A stretch of 64,000 bases of DNA from Mytilus trossulus (Eukaryota; Mollusca; Bivalvia; Mytilida; Mytilidae), in the NCBI RefSeq assembly GCF_036588685.1, contig NC_086386.1, forward strand, positions 15,582,931 through 15,646,930. The letters are read 5' to 3'. A program made the position numbers and the translations under genes. This document shows, one piece after another, positions 47,601 through 55,125 of the stretch. The notes beneath the pieces are model-generated. The model saw only the letters and a list, made by a program, of their open reading frames with translations. It ran no database searches and was not told the origin of the DNA. Every line of letters starts with the position of its first letter. The first letter of the stretch is position 1.

Positions 47601-49088
47601 ACATTTCTCAATTTATGTGTGTTCCTTCCACCATATAAGGCTACAAGATTGCAGTTCTTTTCACAAATACTTATAAAAGTAAAATTACTTGTAAGTCATA
47701 TACATTTCAGTATAACTTACGATAAATTTAAATCATACAAGTTTTTGTGAATAGAGTCACAGATATTTAGTGATAAGCAAAACTTGATTAAACATGATAT
47801 ACTTAAGGGAGCTCGCTTTTCAGTTTCAAAGTAATTAACTTTTCAAAACACTAGTTTATATTGATAAGGAATTAATAAAGGAATCCAAAAAGCAAAAAAA
47901 AATATATAGGTCATCGTGCTTGTTTTCAAGATAAATTATGAGCCATTAGAATTTTGGAGGGAAAATATTCTCTCTTGACTTTTCATAGCTTTATCATTGA
48001 CAATTTAAAGTTCTCAAAAATTGTTAAAAAGTAATTAAAATTTTATAATTCTACAGATGGCTTATCATTATACATGTTAAGAATTTGAAAAAGAAAAATG
48101 GGGGTTACCGGGCAAATTTTTTCAATGCATTTAAATGGATAAAACCAGAGGTTTGCAAAAATCTGACAAAATATCCAAAACATGACAAAAATGATTTCTT
48201 TTTTTATTATATTCATTTTCTTTGATTCAAGACAAAACAAGTAGACCAACCAAAGAAATATGGAGAAGATACATCTTTTACTAATGTAAAAGAACAAGGT
48301 GTTTTGTTTACCTGTGTGATACCTCAGCATTTAGAGAACAGTAAAAAACAACCTCCACCATTGTCTCTGACATATTGGGTTGTAGGGTAAGTATTCTAGA
48401 TAGATTATCAGTGTGTACCAGAAAAATGATAATAGTAACTTTGTTTTTTTCAAAAACGATATTTTAGCTTTTCTCTATTGATTCATTTTGAATAGATACA
48501 AACACTTCACTCTTTAGATTTGTGAAACGCTATAATTTAAAAGTGAGAATAGGGAATGTGTTAGAGAGACAACAAACCAACCAAAGAAGAAAATATAAAT
48601 TCTCTAATATTTGTATGTATGAGAGTAACAGGCACCAGCAAAAACTATTTTTTTTTTTTTAATTAGTCAAAGTTTTATGGCTTTTTTGCTGTTAACAATT
48701 TACTCAATAAAAAACTGTTTTTCAGTAGAAATGCAAGCTTCAATTATGCAATCTATGCATCTCTATTTCAAATCGTTACACATACGCTCTTCTGTTCAGT
48801 TATTCTTTAGAAACATGATATTTATACTTGTACAAAATAGGAACCCCTTACCCCTGAATGTGTAACCTCTTAATTTGGAAAGAATATTGTATCACTGAAA
48901 TCGTTCATCAAAACATTTTGAAAGGCTTGAAATCATACAGAAAAAGATCTCAAATTTAAAACCTATATTACTTTTGTAGAAGAAAATTTCCAGATGAAAA
49001 AGAGATGTATGTTTGTTTCCATGAATCCATACCTCAGACAGCAATAGAGATGGCATTTAAACTTGACACAGGATTATCTTTATCATGA
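29497..49088 (+). CDS. INTU: Inturned planar cell polarity protein (18 coding exons)
   Basis: INTU pairs with Fuzzy in the CPLANE complex, acts as exchange factor for Rab23 at the basal body, and is needed for ciliogenesis and planar polarity. Coding segments: 29497-29678, 31744-32489, 37517-37599, 38203-38472, 39033-39145, 40222-40311, 40743-40820, 41112-41280, 41862-41915, 42486-42551, 43256-43477, 44121-44278, 44901-45025, 45823-45962, 46202-46290, 47089-47278, 48232-48386, 48980-49088. All have GT-AG borders and matching phases; the sum is 3039 bases, 1012 residues and a stop, against about 940 in vertebrates. Seen: disordered N-terminus, PDZ domain about 230-345 with GDMMVAVND, Pro-rich linker, then longin-type regions with family blocks such as [37 protein letters not shown] and MYVCFHES. 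Order and motifs match the family closely. Exon 1 is the least certain part. Confidence 0.93.
29679..31743. other. INTU intron 1
   Basis: AT-rich intron of 2065 bases with acceptor ttttattttccag. The open frame at 30677-30952 has no domain and no exon borders. I see no delimited repeat. Confidence 0.55.
31744..32489 (+). CDS. INTU: INTU exon 2: N-terminal region and first half of PDZ
   Basis: The largest exon, residues 61-309. It opens with [16 protein letters not shown], the counterpart of the conserved WLDDVQ...GELFYLEL block of vertebrate INTU. A long Ser/Asp/His/Asn/Tyr-rich disordered part follows, then from about residue 234 the first PDZ strands ([36 protein letters not shown]). The donor at 32490 is G|GTTAGT, phase 1. 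The downstream open frame runs only one further codon. Confidence 0.93.
32715..36800 (+). mobile_element. Non-LTR retrotransposon, CR1/Jockey-like, in INTU intron 2
   Basis: A long intact ORF (32997-36542) with endonuclease and reverse transcriptase lies inside INTU intron 2 in the sense orientation. The 5' untranslated part probably begins near 32715, where a slightly GC-richer stretch (cgcgccatagtggcccgcta) starts. The 3' part after the stop is AT-rich and I cannot fix its end or a target-site duplication. An intact ORF suggests a recent insertion. The element accounts for most of the 5-kb intron. Confidence 0.85.
32997..36542 (+). CDS. Retrotransposon polyprotein: 2A-like, PHD, APE endonuclease, reverse transcriptase
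   Basis: The ATG at 32997 gives 1181 residues; the frame is open slightly further upstream but without an ATG. Order: hydrophobic N-terminus (residues 1-15, signal-like); hydrophobic LLYLCVLLL followed by DINPNPGP at 113-120, a 2A-like ribosome-skipping motif; PHD-type zinc finger 129-178 (Cys/His pattern from CGFC through WYHTSC to WYCLRC); basic linker; APE-type endonuclease from about 244 (INC at 249-251, TESW with Glu277, GDFN with Asp383 and Asn385, SDH at 455-457); reverse transcriptase about 740-1000 ([31 protein letters not shown] at 920-923); C-terminal region with [10 protein letters not shown] and [12 protein letters not shown]. All key residues are present, so the enzyme may be active. 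It nicks target DNA and copies its RNA there. No RNase H domain is seen. CR1/L2/Jockey side of the tree; exact clade undetermined. Confidence 0.93.
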   Translation: MLIKIVCILFIILSMSYNSSTPNIIVCTTLPESTIMNINHNHHICSTYTEILSTYTGNIPPYITTKIDLFDLKNTFFMFESIKHRKVFSSSYKNDRKLTLLYLCVLLLNQSLDINPNPGPTLNETKYDCGFCKTEVCWSDKGIMCDSCDQWYHTSCQGVGNETYNMLSNSKHIWYCLRCALPNYSGGLFESLDTLSDTNIFDSLNLDTSSCSEILDPPQATSSPKPILKTTKKHKTTAKKANKRLTILNINCQSIKSKVADLHQVIDQVKPDIIVGTESWLTPDICNSEIFPKDLFCIYRKDRTGRKGGGVFLAISVDILSSEQPELDTNCELLWAKVDIIGVKSIYIGAYYKPQENDTESVAELSRSLQRIPTHSNIWLLGDFNLPKYDWVKQELKPNCKFTNTYNNFFDIMNDHNLEQVVHIPTRQENTLDLFYLNQPSLVQNIKTLPSLGTSDHDIVFHEMNITIGRKKKTPRKISQYKKADWDKIRTEVKNFQDEYFSPTLTNNSTEEKWTLIKNKIQEITDKNIPSKIMKQKQDIPWLTPEIKRLIRKRDRIHKKIKATKSDKKSDTIKKHRSLKHQVQQKLRTSYWNYIENIIIEDSKLKDSKPSKKFWSFIKNQKSENIGVSPLKVNGITKTNPQDQAEALNHQFHSAFTTPKPLKLSHICELKSLKSATHKLEMKQINITPEGTSKLLKNLNPSKAIGPDKISPHFLKEVHHEISPIISDLFNSSVNTGTVPNDWREALVTPVFKKGAKSKPENYRPISLTCILSKSLEHIIVSSIMKHLDIHDLLYPLQHGFRSKVSCETQLLTFTQQILDYMANGKQTDVVVMDFSKAFDKVDHQRLILKLKRMGINNKTTNWIEAWLSHRSQKVVVDSHTSNSCPVLSGVPQGSVLGPCLFLIYINDMPDNLKSNVRLFADDTIVYLTISSLDDCHTLQSDLHKLEQWEQEWLMSFNPDKCEIIHITRKHKPIIYKYTLHNHILKSTNKAKYLGVSITNDLTWNSHINDITNKANASLRFIKRNVKTNSIKTKELAYKTYVRPKIEYCSVVWDPWQKQQIHKIEMVQRRAARYTLNQYSYQSSVTAMLEHLRWPTLQQRRNLASVTMLYKIQHQLVSIPVNTYLIPSKEHKFIQPFSPTNYHLYSFFPRTIRLWNSLTYQVACSPDLEAFKSGAKPHMYC
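37517..37599 (+). CDS. INTU: INTU exon 3: PDZ core
   Basis: Residues 310-337. The acceptor is tttatttacag and the donor GTT|GTAAGT, phase 0 at the end. It encodes [18 protein letters not shown], the best conserved PDZ stretch of the family (vertebrates have G-D-V-L-V-A-V-N-D here). It lies directly downstream of the intron that carries the retrotransposon. Confidence 0.95.
37600..38202. other. INTU intron 3
   Basis: AT-rich intron of 603 bases, no feature seen. The acceptor is tttatcacag. Confidence 0.7.
38203..38472 (+). CDS. INTU: INTU exon 4: end of PDZ, Pro-rich linker, start of longin region
   Basis: Residues 338-427, phase 0 on both sides, donor AGG|GTAAGT. It encodes VKLSFQM (last PDZ strand), a proline/serine-rich linker with [12 protein letters not shown] and [11 protein letters not shown], then [19 protein letters not shown], which begins the first longin-type part. 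Confidence 0.92.
38473..39032. other. INTU intron 4
   Basis: Intron of 560 bases, AT-rich, no element recognised. Confidence 0.7.
39033..39145 (+). CDS. INTU: INTU exon 5
   Basis: Residues 428-464 plus two bases of codon 465. It encodes [13 protein letters not shown] and [15 protein letters not shown], a signature stretch of INTU (vertebrate form VRGMFLTLCD). Acceptor tgtatttatag, donor AG|GTATAT. Confidence 0.95.
39363..39615 (+). repeat. Repeat family A inside INTU intron 5
   Basis: A near full-length copy: gatatgtggtatgagtgcca, atgagacaactctccatcc, ggccttcaacacagagcc, gctataaagggccccaaa. Sense orientation relative to INTU, closest to the copy at 18545. Confidence 0.85.
40222..40311 (+). 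CDS. INTU: INTU exon 6
   Basis: Residues 465-494 plus two bases of 495. It encodes a strand-rich stretch ending in [10 protein letters not shown], matching the family block LLLIGLPAEE. Acceptor tgtttttacag, donor AA|GTATGT. Confidence 0.94.
40743..40820 (+). CDS. INTU: INTU exon 7
   Basis: Residues 495-520 plus two bases of 521. It encodes [20 protein letters not shown] and YGPLH, the helix after the GLPA block. Acceptor ctttacag, donor AG|GTGAGC. Confidence 0.93.
41112..41280 (+). CDS. INTU: INTU exon 8
   Basis: Residues 521-577. It encodes [14 protein letters not shown], a Ser-rich turn, then [12 protein letters not shown]; vertebrate INTU has the equivalent HFFNLFF helix and a similar GVRWL stretch. 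Acceptor ttgtatttcag, donor AAG|GTGAGA, phase 0. Confidence 0.92.
41862..41915 (+). CDS. INTU: INTU exon 9
   Basis: A small exon of 18 codons, residues 578-595 ([18 protein letters not shown]), matching the family's acidic helix before the YSILGS block. Acceptor ttttattacag, donor TTT|GTAAGT. Confidence 0.93.
42486..42551 (+). CDS. INTU: INTU exon 10
   Basis: 22 codons, residues 596-617 ([20 protein letters not shown] then YK). The [11 protein letters not shown] block is diagnostic of INTU. Acceptor tttttatttacag, donor AAG|GTAAAT. Confidence 0.95.
42617..42940 (+). repeat. Molluscan tttatgcccc repeat (family E) in INTU intron 10
   Basis: It runs from tttatgccccacctacgat through a Y-rich cgtccgtccgttc microsatellite part, gtagtttttgatgaagttga, catgttccctttgata, to gacacattcttgttt. 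Copies lie at 44598-44852 and, split by another element, 51288-52773. This is the longest uninterrupted one. Confidence 0.85.
43256..43477 (+). CDS. INTU: INTU exon 11
   Basis: Residues 618-691. It encodes EYLLCNHL, a helix with [12 protein letters not shown], then [14 protein letters not shown] and RWFLLVIGM, all with clear counterparts in vertebrate INTU (WREVFP, FLLVVGL). Acceptor tctttttccag, donor ATG|GTAGGT. Confidence 0.95.
43478..44120. other. INTU intron 11
   Basis: Intron of 643 bases, AT-rich, nothing recognised. Confidence 0.7.
44121..44278 (+). CDS. INTU: INTU exon 12
   Basis: Residues 692-743 plus two bases of 744. It encodes [17 protein letters not shown] and [20 protein letters not shown], matching the family's LLEAGGC and GSPGPD...VDQ stretch. 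Acceptor tatttttacag, donor AG|GTAAGA. Confidence 0.95.
44598..44852 (+). repeat. Family E repeat in INTU intron 12
   Basis: It runs from tttatgccccatttatggg to ggacacattcttgttt. This copy reads through ccctatgatatgatctttct without interruption, so it is the empty-site counterpart of the copy split at 51454. Confidence 0.85.
44901..45025 (+). CDS. INTU: INTU exon 13
   Basis: Residues 744-785 plus one base of 786. It encodes [20 protein letters not shown], with the family motif PCLSCAD, followed by a Lys/Ser-rich loop. Acceptor ttattttacag, donor T|GTAAGC, phase 1. Confidence 0.94.
45272..45645. repeat. Inverted-repeat element in INTU intron 13
   Basis: The left end aatagacaactttcgattt and the right end cgaaagtggtctatt are imperfect reverse complements, with similarity extending about 40 bases inward (ccgtca / tgacg). 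At 374 bases it looks like a non-autonomous DNA element. A short attcat lies near both flanks, but a target duplication is not clear. Confidence 0.55.
45823..45962 (+). CDS. INTU: INTU exon 14: Ser/Gly-rich loop
   Basis: Residues 786-832. It is hydrophilic with [18 protein letters not shown] and [17 protein letters not shown]. Vertebrate INTU has a similar Ser/Gly/Asp-rich variable loop here with TTPD and KKQR-like parts. Acceptor tgtattttacag, donor AAG|GTATAT. Confidence 0.9.
46202..46290 (+). CDS. INTU: INTU exon 15
   Basis: Residues 833-861 plus two bases of 862 ([20 protein letters not shown]...). Weakly conserved; included because borders, phase and open frame fit exactly. Acceptor ctggtttcag, donor AG|GTGAGT. 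Confidence 0.88.
46377..46491. mobile_element. 115-bp MITE with 10-bp CAGGGCTTTC ends
   Basis: Perfect 10-base terminal inverted repeats (CAGGGCTTTC and GAAAGCCCTG) bound a slightly GC-richer core within INTU intron 15. The CAGGG start fits hAT-type ends. The flanking 8 bases are not convincingly duplicated. Confidence 0.6.
47089..47278 (+). CDS. INTU: INTU exon 16
   Basis: Residues 862-925. It encodes [32 protein letters not shown], a helix and [14 protein letters not shown]. The family has the equivalent NTLFHYVALE, GIFITPT and IRAVFQQ blocks. Acceptor ttcttcttcag, donor AAG|GTAAGC. Confidence 0.95.
47279..48231. other. INTU intron 16 with dispersed repeat
   Basis: Bases about 47810-48180 (aagggagctcgcttttcag, ggggttaccgggcaaa) look like a dispersed mussel repeat that I recognise only from memory. 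No exon is seen. The acceptor is tttgattcaag. Confidence 0.45.
48232..48386 (+). CDS. INTU: INTU exon 17
   Basis: Residues 926-976 plus two bases of 977. It encodes a hydrophilic loop then [10 protein letters not shown] and [10 protein letters not shown], matching the family's EHGVLFEC and AYWVVG blocks. The donor is GG|GTAAGT. Confidence 0.95.
48387..48979. other. INTU intron 17
   Basis: Intron of 593 bases, AT-rich, with a T run near 48650. Nothing recognised. Confidence 0.7.
48980..49088 (+). CDS. INTU: INTU exon 18: C-terminus and stop
   Basis: Residues 977-1012 and TGA at 49086-49088. It encodes [20 protein letters not shown] and AIEMAFKL, the conserved C-terminal strand and helix (family: LYVCFHDS...EIAFKL). 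The protein ends a few residues later, as in vertebrates, so the gene is complete at this end. Confidence 0.95.
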
Positions 49089-49469
49089 GATTAACAGTGG
49101 ATTGATATAATCTTACACAGAAAAATGGATAAACAGACACCAATTAATGATAATGTTATTTGTTCGCTGAAAAGAAAAGAAAATAGTCCATATCCAAACA
49201 TTTAATAGGATATGGATAAACCATAGAAATTAATTTCCATTCAATTATCGATGTTTTCAGGGAAAGATCAAGCCTCATTGAACTCATTCTGTGATATCTT
49301 AAACTATGATACAGAGACTGAAGCAGTTTCATCCAGTATAACATTTCATTAATTGCATCAACATATTGTTGGTAATTGTCTGTTTACTAAGATAAAGGGT
49401 TGTTGAGATTATTTTCAGGGTTGAACGTTAAGAATTTCCAAAGGCCATATCACATTTCATTAGCAATAG

Positions 49470-49821
49470 TTAAATTAATTTTCACAGCTTTTTTTACATT
49501 CTAGTCATGCATCACAGAATCAAAACGCAAATCCATTTGTCTTCATTGTATGTGAATGTCTGTGTCCTGAACACAATGATTTGGCAGGGCTGGCATATAG
49601 AGCAGTTAAAAAAATGTATGAAAGACTATCATACATTTAAAAAATGTTATCTGGTTAATTATGATACAAGTCAATTATTGGGTTCCCTACTTGATCACAT
49701 CACTGAAAAGACCTTGATGTTAGTGGATGATATCCTTGAAATAGAAAAGGAAATTAAAAAATACACATTTAGAAAACCTCCTAATCTTCACTATGAACCT
49801 AAGACTAATACAATATACTGA
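49470..49821 (+). pseudogene. Protein-like sequence split over two frames
   Basis: One frame is open to 49640 and reads NPFVFIVCECLCPEHNDLAG then YRAVKKMYERLSYI. The next frame continues from about 49640 to a stop at 49821 with YLVNYDTSQLLGSLLDHITE and LVDDILEIEKEIKKY. A single shift in the acatttaaaaaatg run would join them into about 110 residues. Residue balance looks protein-like, but I recognise no family. It could be a decayed exon or retrocopy, or chance. Confidence 0.25.
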
Positions 49822-50268
49822 ATTTGTTCTCTCTTGAAAAATATCAGTGAAGTTCCCCATGATAGTAGACATATTATTAGAATACCAATTTGGTTCAGTT
49901 ATATAACATCTAAACTGCAATATGTGTGTGAAAGATGATTTAATCATTTTCATTAATCTTGCCATCAGAATTACAGTATTAATGTTATCATCGTACAATT
50001 AGTCACAAATCACTATCATAGCAATTATTCATATAAATTATAAATTTAGTTTTATTTCATTATCACAAAATATTCATGGCAATCTATTAGTAAAAGACTG
50101 TAAATACAAAGTAAACTTTTTTATTGTTAAAATGTTTGAAGTAAAATCCAAATATCATACTCAACAAACAAAACAAAGAAAACAAACCAAAAGTATCGTT
50201 GATCGATAGATAATTTTGTCTTTTGCACTAAAGATAGTTTATGAACTTTGTAAGCATTATCAGAGGCA

Positions 50269-50274
50269 AATAAA
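50269..50274 (+). terminator. Candidate INTU polyadenylation signal AATAAA
   Basis: First canonical AATAAA downstream of the INTU stop codon, about 1.18 kb after it, followed by a T/G-containing stretch (ctgttctgtcc). Without transcript data this is tentative. Confidence 0.3.
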
Positions 50275-50290
50275 TCTGTTCTGTCCCTAT

Positions 50291-51287
50291 AGAAAATATA
50301 CTTCCAACTTGACTTCACATGAGAATCTTGCATGGTCAGAGTTTGAAAATGTGTTTATCTTTGATACAATACTCCCTTATATTATATCAATAGTCCTTTG
50401 TACATCTTGTATATGCCTGATAAGCTAAATAAGTACAAAAATGTCTTTTCTCTTTTCTTTTACATCTGTTGATGGCACGATTATTAAACCAGTTGATGTT
50501 ATTTAATTCCTATCTTTGACCAAAAATTATATTTTTGAAAAATATTTACACATTTTAATGAGATTAGTGTGTATTACTTAGATATCAAGAACAGTAATTG
50601 TATTATTGTGTTAACATTCCATTTGTTTTGATATTTTGTACATATTTATTTATTTATTTCATGCTTGTCTGTGATATTTTATGTTGACAGTTTTATACAT
50701 TAATATATTCCAGGTTTTGTGTTTTTCAAATGTACATGAAAAATAGAAACATATATTGTTAAATCCCATCAAGTGATTGTTAACGTTTTGTTGATTAATT
50801 TTCAATTGGCACATAAATTTCTTACTTTTGAAATTCCAAAGTAATGTTTTGTTAACCCTGTTGATGTTACATGAGAGGGGGGTAGGACCTTTATCTGGAC
50901 TTCAGCATTCAGTGTTTTTAAGCTCAGGATTTTGGGATCGACCCTTTCGGGATCCGGGAATTTTTTTTCTCCAATTTCGGGATGTCAGAATTTAAATATG
51001 TTTAAATTAAAGACCTCGGAATTTCTTGTTTTAAAGCCCTGGATTTTGGGATCAGGACCCCTCCTATAATGGTACTATGTAATACACTTGTCTGCCAATT
51101 GGTTCATCTATTCATCCGTCCTTAATATATATTGCATATTACTCCGCTTAAGTATAAGGGAATGATCAAATATTTGTCTGAACGATTATAATGATGATTA
51201 TTAGAGTGGAGATTATTTTCAGATCTGCCAGACAGGTACTTCCAGGTTGACTTAAACCTTTATTTTTATTGTAAGTAACTAGTTAGA
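50291..51287. other. Intergenic; dispersed repeat at 50880-51065
   Basis: Bases 50880-51065 contain gggatcgaccctttcgggat, tttcgggatgtcagaattt and ggattttgggatcaggaccc, with internal inverted words, and look like a short repeat element. The rest is AT-rich with no gene. Confidence 0.45.
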
Positions 51288-52773
51288 TTTTTTATGCCCC
51301 ATTTATGGGTATTATGTTTTCTGGTCTGTTCGTCCTTTTGTTTGTCCTCTATTCTGTCCCGCTTTTGGTTAAAGTTTTTGGTCGAGGTAGTTTTTGATGA
51401 AGTTGAAGGCCAATCAACTTTAAACTCAGCACACATGTTCCCTTTGATATGATCAGGGTTTCCCCTGGGTCAATTATTTCTTTCGCCACCTCTTTCGCCA
51501 AAACAATATTTTTTTCGCCACTTTATTATTTTTTTCGCCAAATAACATAACTACATTTTTCGTTTAAAATTTACCTTTTTTTCTACACCCCCCCCTTTTC
51601 CTTAAATAGGATGATTGTGTCTAGCATTATGCTCTCAAACTTATTTTAAAATTTACATTTTAATGAATAAACACTAATTATATAAACATTTACTTTAAAA
51701 CGAAAGTTGATTTTTTAATGTAAAAGGGAAAAATATTCATTGTATTTAAAACAACTTTTCTAATTGATTGGCCCACTATAATTTTAATAATAAAGAATTA
51801 AGATATAAGTCCTGGAATATAACAAAATTAATGGACATCATGTTTTGATTATATAATATCAGTATAGTTCGTATGGAAAGTTTCTTTAAAAGAAAAATAC
51901 TGATGTTCCCTTTTGTACTAAACAGTGTTTTTTACATCAAAACAAAAGCTTTTATCACATGAAATTGATCTCTCGTTTCATGTGTAGTCATTATTGAAGG
52001 GCTACTCTCATTTGAGTCAACCTTTTGGATAGATTTCTTCATAACGACAGTTTTCTTTTTTTGAACATCGTAAATGAAAAAGTTGAGACGTATACCTATG
52101 CTTGAAACACGTATGTCACTCAAACAACTTTAAAGTAGTCTCTCTAATCAATTACCTCTATTTAAGTCAATGGATAATTAAAGTGTTTCCGAGATTTTCC
52201 TTGCTTTTGAACATTTTTCGTCACAACAGCTTTATCTCAATTATCTTTAAAAGCAGAGGAGACGTCAAAAGTTTGCTTCAAACACGTGCGTCGCAAAGTG
52301 GTAAATAAATTCTGTATGTGACATTTAGCAGAAGCCATTTAACCATATCATTTTGTCAAACAACTCAATCAACACCTTTATTAATAGTCCTTTGTTGTCG
52401 ATAGCTATAAAATGCAATCAGCTGATTATTGTTTTTCTGTCCAAACCTTAATGAGGTCAAGGTGAATTCCGAGTATTGTCTGAACGTGTTAAGTCAAAGA
52501 AACTTGAAAAAAGTAAATAAACAAGATGGAGGAAAATAAATCGTTCTACATATATCTTTCGCCAAATTCTTTCGCAAATGACGAATTTTTATCGCCACAA
52601 TTATTATTTTATCGCAAATTGCTAAAATGGCGACCGCCAGCGGAAACCCTGGATATGATCTTTCTAATTTAAATGCTAAATAAGAAATTTTACCCCATTT
52701 TCACGGTCCATTGAACATAGAAAATGATAGTGCAGATGGGGCATCTGTGTACTTTGGACACATTCTTGTTTGT
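51288..52773 (+). repeat. Family E repeat interrupted by a hAT-type insertion
   Basis: The left half (tttatgccccatttatgggt to ccctttgatatgat) and the right half (gatatgatctttctaattt to ggacacattcttgttt) together form one family E copy, with 8 bases duplicated at the join. The inserted element is listed separately. Confidence 0.9.
51454..52651. mobile_element. Non-autonomous hAT-type DNA transposon
   Basis: The ends are CAGGGTTTCC at the left and GGAAACCCTG at the right, a perfect 10-base inverted repeat. The element is flanked by a perfect 8-bp target duplication, GATATGAT (51446-51453 and 52652-52659). The 1198-base interior carries tcgcca-rich sub-terminal repeats at both ends (tttcgccacctctttcgcca at the left, tatcgccac and tggcgaccgcc at the right) and no transposase frame. 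The 8-bp duplication and CAGGG ends are typical of hAT elements. Confidence 0.9.
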
Positions 52774-54420
52774 CAATGTCTAAAATCTAGTGGGATTACT
52801 TTGCAATTTCTTATTTGCTACTCCTTATTTTCTGATGTTTTTTTTTACAATTTATTATATTAAGGTAAAAGACATAAATATTTTATTTTGGGGAAAAGTT
52901 TGAAATTAACAATTTTTGAATTATATTTTTTCTAACTTTAGTTTGAAGTGGCCATATATTATGAAAATTTATTATTATGAAACAATTTGTTGTGGTGCTA
53001 ATATCATGAAGATTTTGTACTGAAATGTCAAATTAAAAACTTTAAACTTCTCATCTTGTTATTATATATTTATAGAATTCATGGGTTTTCTGCCATTGAT
53101 TAATCGTATGATGTTGAAAAGTTTAGAAGAAACCATAATTGAAAACATTTGACTTATTGATGAGCCTTACAGCTATTGTAGATTTTGATTGTCAAGGCAG
53201 ATTTACCAGGAAAAAAGTCATGTTGTCACACTTCCTGTACCTTTTCAAATAACAATACAAAAACAAAGAACATGATGGGTATACTAAATAAGTTATTTAT
53301 ACAATTATCATCTGTCCATCCACTGTAACTTTTATATTGTTATTGATATAGATTAACCCTTACCATGCGGTGACCGTCATATGACAGGCGTACCCAAATA
53401 ACCGTTATTTGGCTCCAATGGCGTAATTTTAGAAGTCCACTTTATGATACTTATTTTAAAAGCTATGCATGTTTCGTCAACCTGAGGCTATTCATATTCA
53501 CATTTCTCATGTATAAGTAGCATTTTGAGCACAAATACAGACTTGGAAAATTTAAATTGGCTAAAACTCAGTTTTCTGGAGGGTTGAGCTTCACATCTGT
53601 ATCTTACTCAGGAAGTTCAGACACATAAAAAATGCAAAAATAGGGCAAACCCACGGCCATATAACTACTGATCGTTATTATTATTGAAATATGCATAGGA
53701 AACAACTTCTTCCGATTTTGTGTCCATTTGAAGTCAAAAATGGGCAAAAATCGTGAAATTCAGTATTTTTGGTCCAAATGACCTTCTGTAGACTGCTGAA
53801 CCCGGTCAATTCCTTAACTAGGGTCCACTCTACATGCAGGCTACAGGTGGATACCTTTACCAGCATCCCTGGGTCTTCTGGGTAAAGAGAAAGAACGAAA
53901 AATCGTCAAAAATGACGCTTTTTGCACCTGATGGCCCACTCTGGCAAGACACTAAAAAATAAACCATCACAGTTTTATATGATGGACATTCAAAATTTGT
54001 ATGAAGCTTTATGGCTAATCTAAATTATACCCTGTAGGAATTGTGTATAAAGGTCAAGTCAGATTACACGGCCAGTGTATGTCTTGAGTAATGTTTGATT
54101 CTGAATGGTCAAGGATGTCAAAGCTGACATTTGTTACTGTAAATTTCATTCAGAATATACAGAATCAATGAAATGTTAAGTTTACAAATTAGCTTGGTGA
54201 TCATGAAATAAATACTGCCTTTTAGAAGAGTATCAATTTGTTATCATGTCTTGAAACGAAAGGAAAATTCCAGTCTCTATTTCCCACAAACAAAAAAGAT
54301 AAATATAGTGTAAATGAAAGGGTAAGGTTAGGATTGGGGACCTTATTTGCTCTAAAATTGAATTGTTTTAAAATGATATTTGTAGAGATGTCTGTAGAAT
54401 TTAACATTCCTTTTTAATTT
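52774..54420. other. Intergenic, no gene seen
   Basis: AT-rich to 53340, then a slightly GC-richer part (53340-54120) with longer open frames on the - strand that show no recognisable domain. The latter may be another repeat, but I see no second copy in the window. Confidence 0.4.
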
Positions 54421-54510
54421 TTTATACGACCGCAAAATTTGAAAAAAATTTCATCGTATATTGCTATCACGTTGGCGTCGTCGTCGTCGTCATCGTCCAA
54501 ATACTTTTAG

Positions 54511-55125
54511 TTTTCGCACTCTAACTTTAGTAAAAGTGAATAGAAATCTATGAAATTTTAACACAAGGTTTATGACCACAAAAGGAAGGTTGGTATTGAT
54601 TTTGGGAGTTTTGGTTCCAACATTTTAGGAATTAGGGGCCAAAAAGGGCCCAAATAAGCATTTTCTTGGTTTTCGCACTATAACTTTAGTTTAAGTCAAT
54701 AGAAATCTATGAAATTTTGACACAAGGTTTATGACCACAAAAGAAAGGTTGGGATTGATTTTGGGAGTTTTGGTTTCAACAATTTATGAAGTAGGGGCCA
54801 AAAAAGGGCCCAAATAAGCATTATTCTTGGTTTTCGCACAATAACTTCAGTTTAAGTAAATAGAAATCAATGAAATTTAAACAAAATGTTTATGACCACA
54901 AAAGGAAGGTTGGTATTGATTTTGGGAGTTTAGGTCCCAACAGTTTAGGAATTAGGGGCCAAAAAGGGACCCGAATAAGCATTTTTCTTGGTTTTCGCAC
55001 CATAACGTTAGTATAAGTAAATAGAAATCTATGAAATTTAAACAAGGTTTATGATCATAAAAGGAAGGTTGGTATTGATTTTGGGAGTTTTGGTCCCAAC
55101 AGTTTAGGAATAAGGGGCCCAAAGG
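54511..55125 (+). repeat. Tandem array, four units of about 160 bp
   Basis: The word ttttcgcac recurs at 54511, 54670, 54831 and 54992 (steps 159, 161 and 161). Each unit also contains gtttatgaccacaaaagg-like text, attgattttgggagttt and ggggccaaaaagggccc-like text. Units differ by about a tenth of their bases by eye. Confidence 0.9.

Larger units (their letters stand above)
49089..50290 (+). other. Probable INTU 3' untranslated region
   Basis: It is AT-rich, and the first AATAAA after the stop is at 50269-50274, so the mRNA may end near 50290. No other polyadenylation signal is closer. The interval also contains the protein-like double frame at 49470-49821. Confidence 0.35.
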
